Position numbers and translations under genes: made by a program
From: Rhodocyclaceae bacterium
Lineage (GTDB): Bacteria > Pseudomonadota > Gammaproteobacteria > Burkholderiales > Rhodocyclaceae
Reading direction: 5' to 3'
DNA: 64,000 nucleotides
Assembly (NCBI GenBank): GCA_013791905.1
Contig: VMSX01000030.1
Location: forward strand, 290,741 to 354,740
Notes under the pieces: generated by a model
The model's input: the letters and a program-made list of their open reading frames with translations, nothing else
Databases searched by the model: none
What the model was told of the DNA's origin: nothing
In this document: positions 62,514-64,000 of the stretch, piece by piece
How the letters are laid out: each line of letters starts with the position of its first letter
Numbering within the stretch: position 1 is the first letter of the stretch

Positions 62514-63323
62514 TCAGGACCCGGTGCAGTGCTGCGCGCTCACCGCCTGCAGCACGCTACCCGTGCGTTCGTCCTGCACAAATGCCACCACTTCGAGTCG
62601 CGCCCGATTCCATGCGGCAGGCAGGGTAATCTCGCGCTGCACTTTGGTGGCTCCGGCGACAAGGGGCAGCGGTCCGACCCATTCGCGCACCACATGATCG
62701 TGCGCCAGCCTCGCCCCACGGTTTTCACCCCGCGTCACGCTCGACGCCAGGCCGCTTTCCGTCACGGCCAGATAGAGCGCGGCGGGCGCGGCGCCGTCAC
62801 GGGTTGTCGCTTCGACCTGGACCGTCAGCGCACCACGGGTGGTCAAGCCGGCCTGGAGATGGATATCCGCCTTTGCCGGCAAGTCATTCACTTGGCGCAC
62901 GGTGTCACGCAGTTCGCCGCGCCAGTTGCGCGCTTCGGCGCCTGCGACGAAGAAATGGGGCGTATAGACCGTCCGCTGCCCCTTGGTACTTACCAGCCAG
63001 CTTTGCCGTGTGCTGAAGGCTTCCAGCGCGTAGGGATCTTTCCAGCCGATGTAGTCCCAATAACCGACATGCAGGGAAAGCGGCACCACCGCGGCGGTCG
63101 GGTCCAGCACCTGCCGCAAGCGGCTGAGCTGTTGGTCGGCGGGCGGACAACTGGAGCAGCCTTCCGAGGTGTACAACTCGACCAGCGCAGCCGTCCGCGG
63201 CCCGCTGCGCACCTCGCAGGCCGCGACGGCTGACAGCGATATGGCCGACAGTGCAAGCGCAAGCAGGGAAAGTTTTGCTCCCTGCAAGTGCAGTCCACGA
63301 CCTTGGGCTCGCTGCTGGTGCAT
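62514..63323 (-). CDS. DUF1223 thioredoxin-like periplasmic protein
   Basis: 269 residues: signal peptide (hydrophobic segment ending near AVA), then a thioredoxin-like fold with motif EGCSSCPPAD. DUF1223 proteins recur in oxidant-response operons. A redox role with the Met-sulfoxide system is plausible but unproven. It starts at the ATG at 63323, directly after the msrA stop. Confidence 0.82.
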   Translation of the reverse strand: MHQQRAQGRGLHLQGAKLSLLALALSAISLSAVAACEVRSGPRTAALVELYTSEGCSSCPPADQQLSRLRQVLDPTAAVVPLSLHVGYWDYIGWKDPYALEAFSTRQSWLVSTKGQRTVYTPHFFVAGAEARNWRGELRDTVRQVNDLPAKADIHLQAGLTTRGALTVQVEATTRDGAAPAALYLAVTESGLASSVTRGENRGARLAHDHVVREWVGPLPLVAGATKVQREITLPAAWNRARLEVVAFVQDERTGSVLQAVSAQHCTGS

Positions 63324-63326
63324 CAC

Positions 63327-63971
63327 TTACTTGCCACCCCAGACTTCTTTGACCCGGTTATCGCGGCCACAACTGCTGCGATAGTAGCTGTAGCGAATCG
63401 GATTCTTGATGTAGTAGTCCTGGTGGTATTCCTCGGCGGGATAAAACGCCGAAGCTGCGGCGATTTCCGTATGGATTCGCGGCAGCTTGCCGCTTTTCAG
63501 CAATGCGTCGCGACTTGCCTCGACGATCTTGCGCTCGTCCTCGTTCTGCCAATAGATGCCACTGCGATACTGCGTGCCGACATCGCAGAACTGGCGGTCC
63601 TTCACCGTCGGATCGATATGCCGCCAAAAATATTCGATCAGTTGCGGATAACTGATCTTCGTCGGGTCATAGGTGATGCGCACCGCTTCGGTATGGCCGG
63701 TGCCGCCGGCACTGACCTGCTCGTAGGTGGGGTTGCGTGTTCTGCCGGCGGTATAACCGGATTCCGTCGCGATCACGCCCGGCAACTTGTCGAAATCGGA
63801 TTCCACGCACCAGAAACAGCCGCCGGCGAGAATGGCCGTTGCTGTGGCCGCTGCAGCCGGCTTCATGGGCTCTGCAGCCTTTGTAGGCTGCGCACCCACC
63901 ACATAGCCAATGCTGCCGAACAACAGCACTGCAGCAGTTGCCAGACCGGTCAATTTCAATTTGTTTTTCAT
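63327..63971 (-). CDS. msrA: Exported peptide methionine sulfoxide reductase A
   Basis: 214 residues. The signal peptide (LATAAVLLFGSIGYVVGA) makes it periplasmic. Catalytic motif GCFWC, GYTAGRTRNPTYEQVSAGGT and the resolving-Cys tail are present. It reduces S-Met-sulfoxide and completes the operon with MrpX and YedY1. Its start lies in ACATGA, where an upstream frame ...KLPELRT may end, so the operon probably continues beyond the window. Confidence 0.93.
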   Translation of the reverse strand: MKNKLKLTGLATAAVLLFGSIGYVVGAQPTKAAEPMKPAAAATATAILAGGCFWCVESDFDKLPGVIATESGYTAGRTRNPTYEQVSAGGTGHTEAVRITYDPTKISYPQLIEYFWRHIDPTVKDRQFCDVGTQYRSGIYWQNEDERKIVEASRDALLKSGKLPRIHTEIAAASAFYPAEEYHQDYYIKNPIRYSYYRSSCGRDNRVKEVWGGK

Positions 63972-64000
63972 GTCCGCAGTTCCGGCAACTTGTCAGCACG

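Noticed and set aside
1-64000. tRNA, rRNA, riboswitch or integrase-flanked island
   Set aside because: Reading both strands I found no T-loop/cloverleaf pattern, rRNA stretch, known riboswitch core or recombinase gene.

Overview
The window looks like a chromosomal segment of a GC-rich betaproteobacterium, most plausibly of the Rhodocyclales/Sterolibacteriaceae type. I infer this from gene content and protein style (RelA, MoaA, PurL, DusC, EgtB/EgtD, a MrpX/YedY1/YedZ1 hypochlorite-defence operon, a type II DMSO-reductase-family enzyme). No rRNA is present, so the taxonomic call is an inference. I see no tRNA, rRNA, CRISPR array or complete insertion sequence.

Layout. 0-3.8 kb: an MmeI-like restriction-modification enzyme between two antitoxin genes whose toxins are broken (MazF/PemK-like and BrnT-like). 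3.8-15 kb: moaA-mobA, an acyltransferase, relA, a GNAT toxin/antitoxin pair, a Lon-like protease and a P-type cation ATPase. 15-27 kb: mostly housekeeping (inositol monophosphatase family, purL, cnoX, ArsC-like protein, hslO) with one AT-richer TPR gene at 16.3-17.6 kb. 27-39 kb: a sulfur/redox accessory region with a membrane protein, DsrE protein, two intact ArsR-rhodanese regulators and one remnant, a PLP sulfur lyase, a cysteine desulfurase, a methyltransferase, and an ABDC operon for a periplasmic molybdoenzyme behind a textbook class II FNR promoter. 39-45 kb: a hipB remnant, a Fic protein with decamer operators, a nuclease, yceH, and a LexA-like/UmuD/UmuC operon with its own operator. 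45-57 kb: a DUF2868/DUF3482 membrane-GTPase pair, arfB, egtDB, small genes, a decayed nitrogen-fixation fragment with its sigma54/NifA control region, an aldo-keto reductase and purT. 57-64 kb: a GGDEF/EAL protein, small genes and the methionine-based reactive-chlorine defence operon (msrA-DUF1223-yedZ1-yedY1-mrpX).

Functional links. MoaA and MobA make and finish the molybdenum cofactor needed by the type II enzyme and by YedY1. The ArsR-rhodanese proteins carry a thiol motif suited to sensing reactive sulfur and sit beside sulfur-mobilising enzymes and the FNR-dependent molybdoenzyme. The MrpX operon is a cycle in which a Met-rich peptide is oxidised and then repaired.

Most unusual signals. 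(1) A dispersed repeat with a core of about 22 bp occurs in about ten near-identical copies on both strands, eight of them inside genes; one copy adds about 20 residues to hslO and another lies at the break of an arsR remnant. (2) Three hairpins share a nearly invariant 15-nt loop, but each has different, perfectly complementary arms overlapping start or stop codons. (3) A nif remnant still has its control region. (4) There is a series of antitoxin genes or fragments without working toxins.
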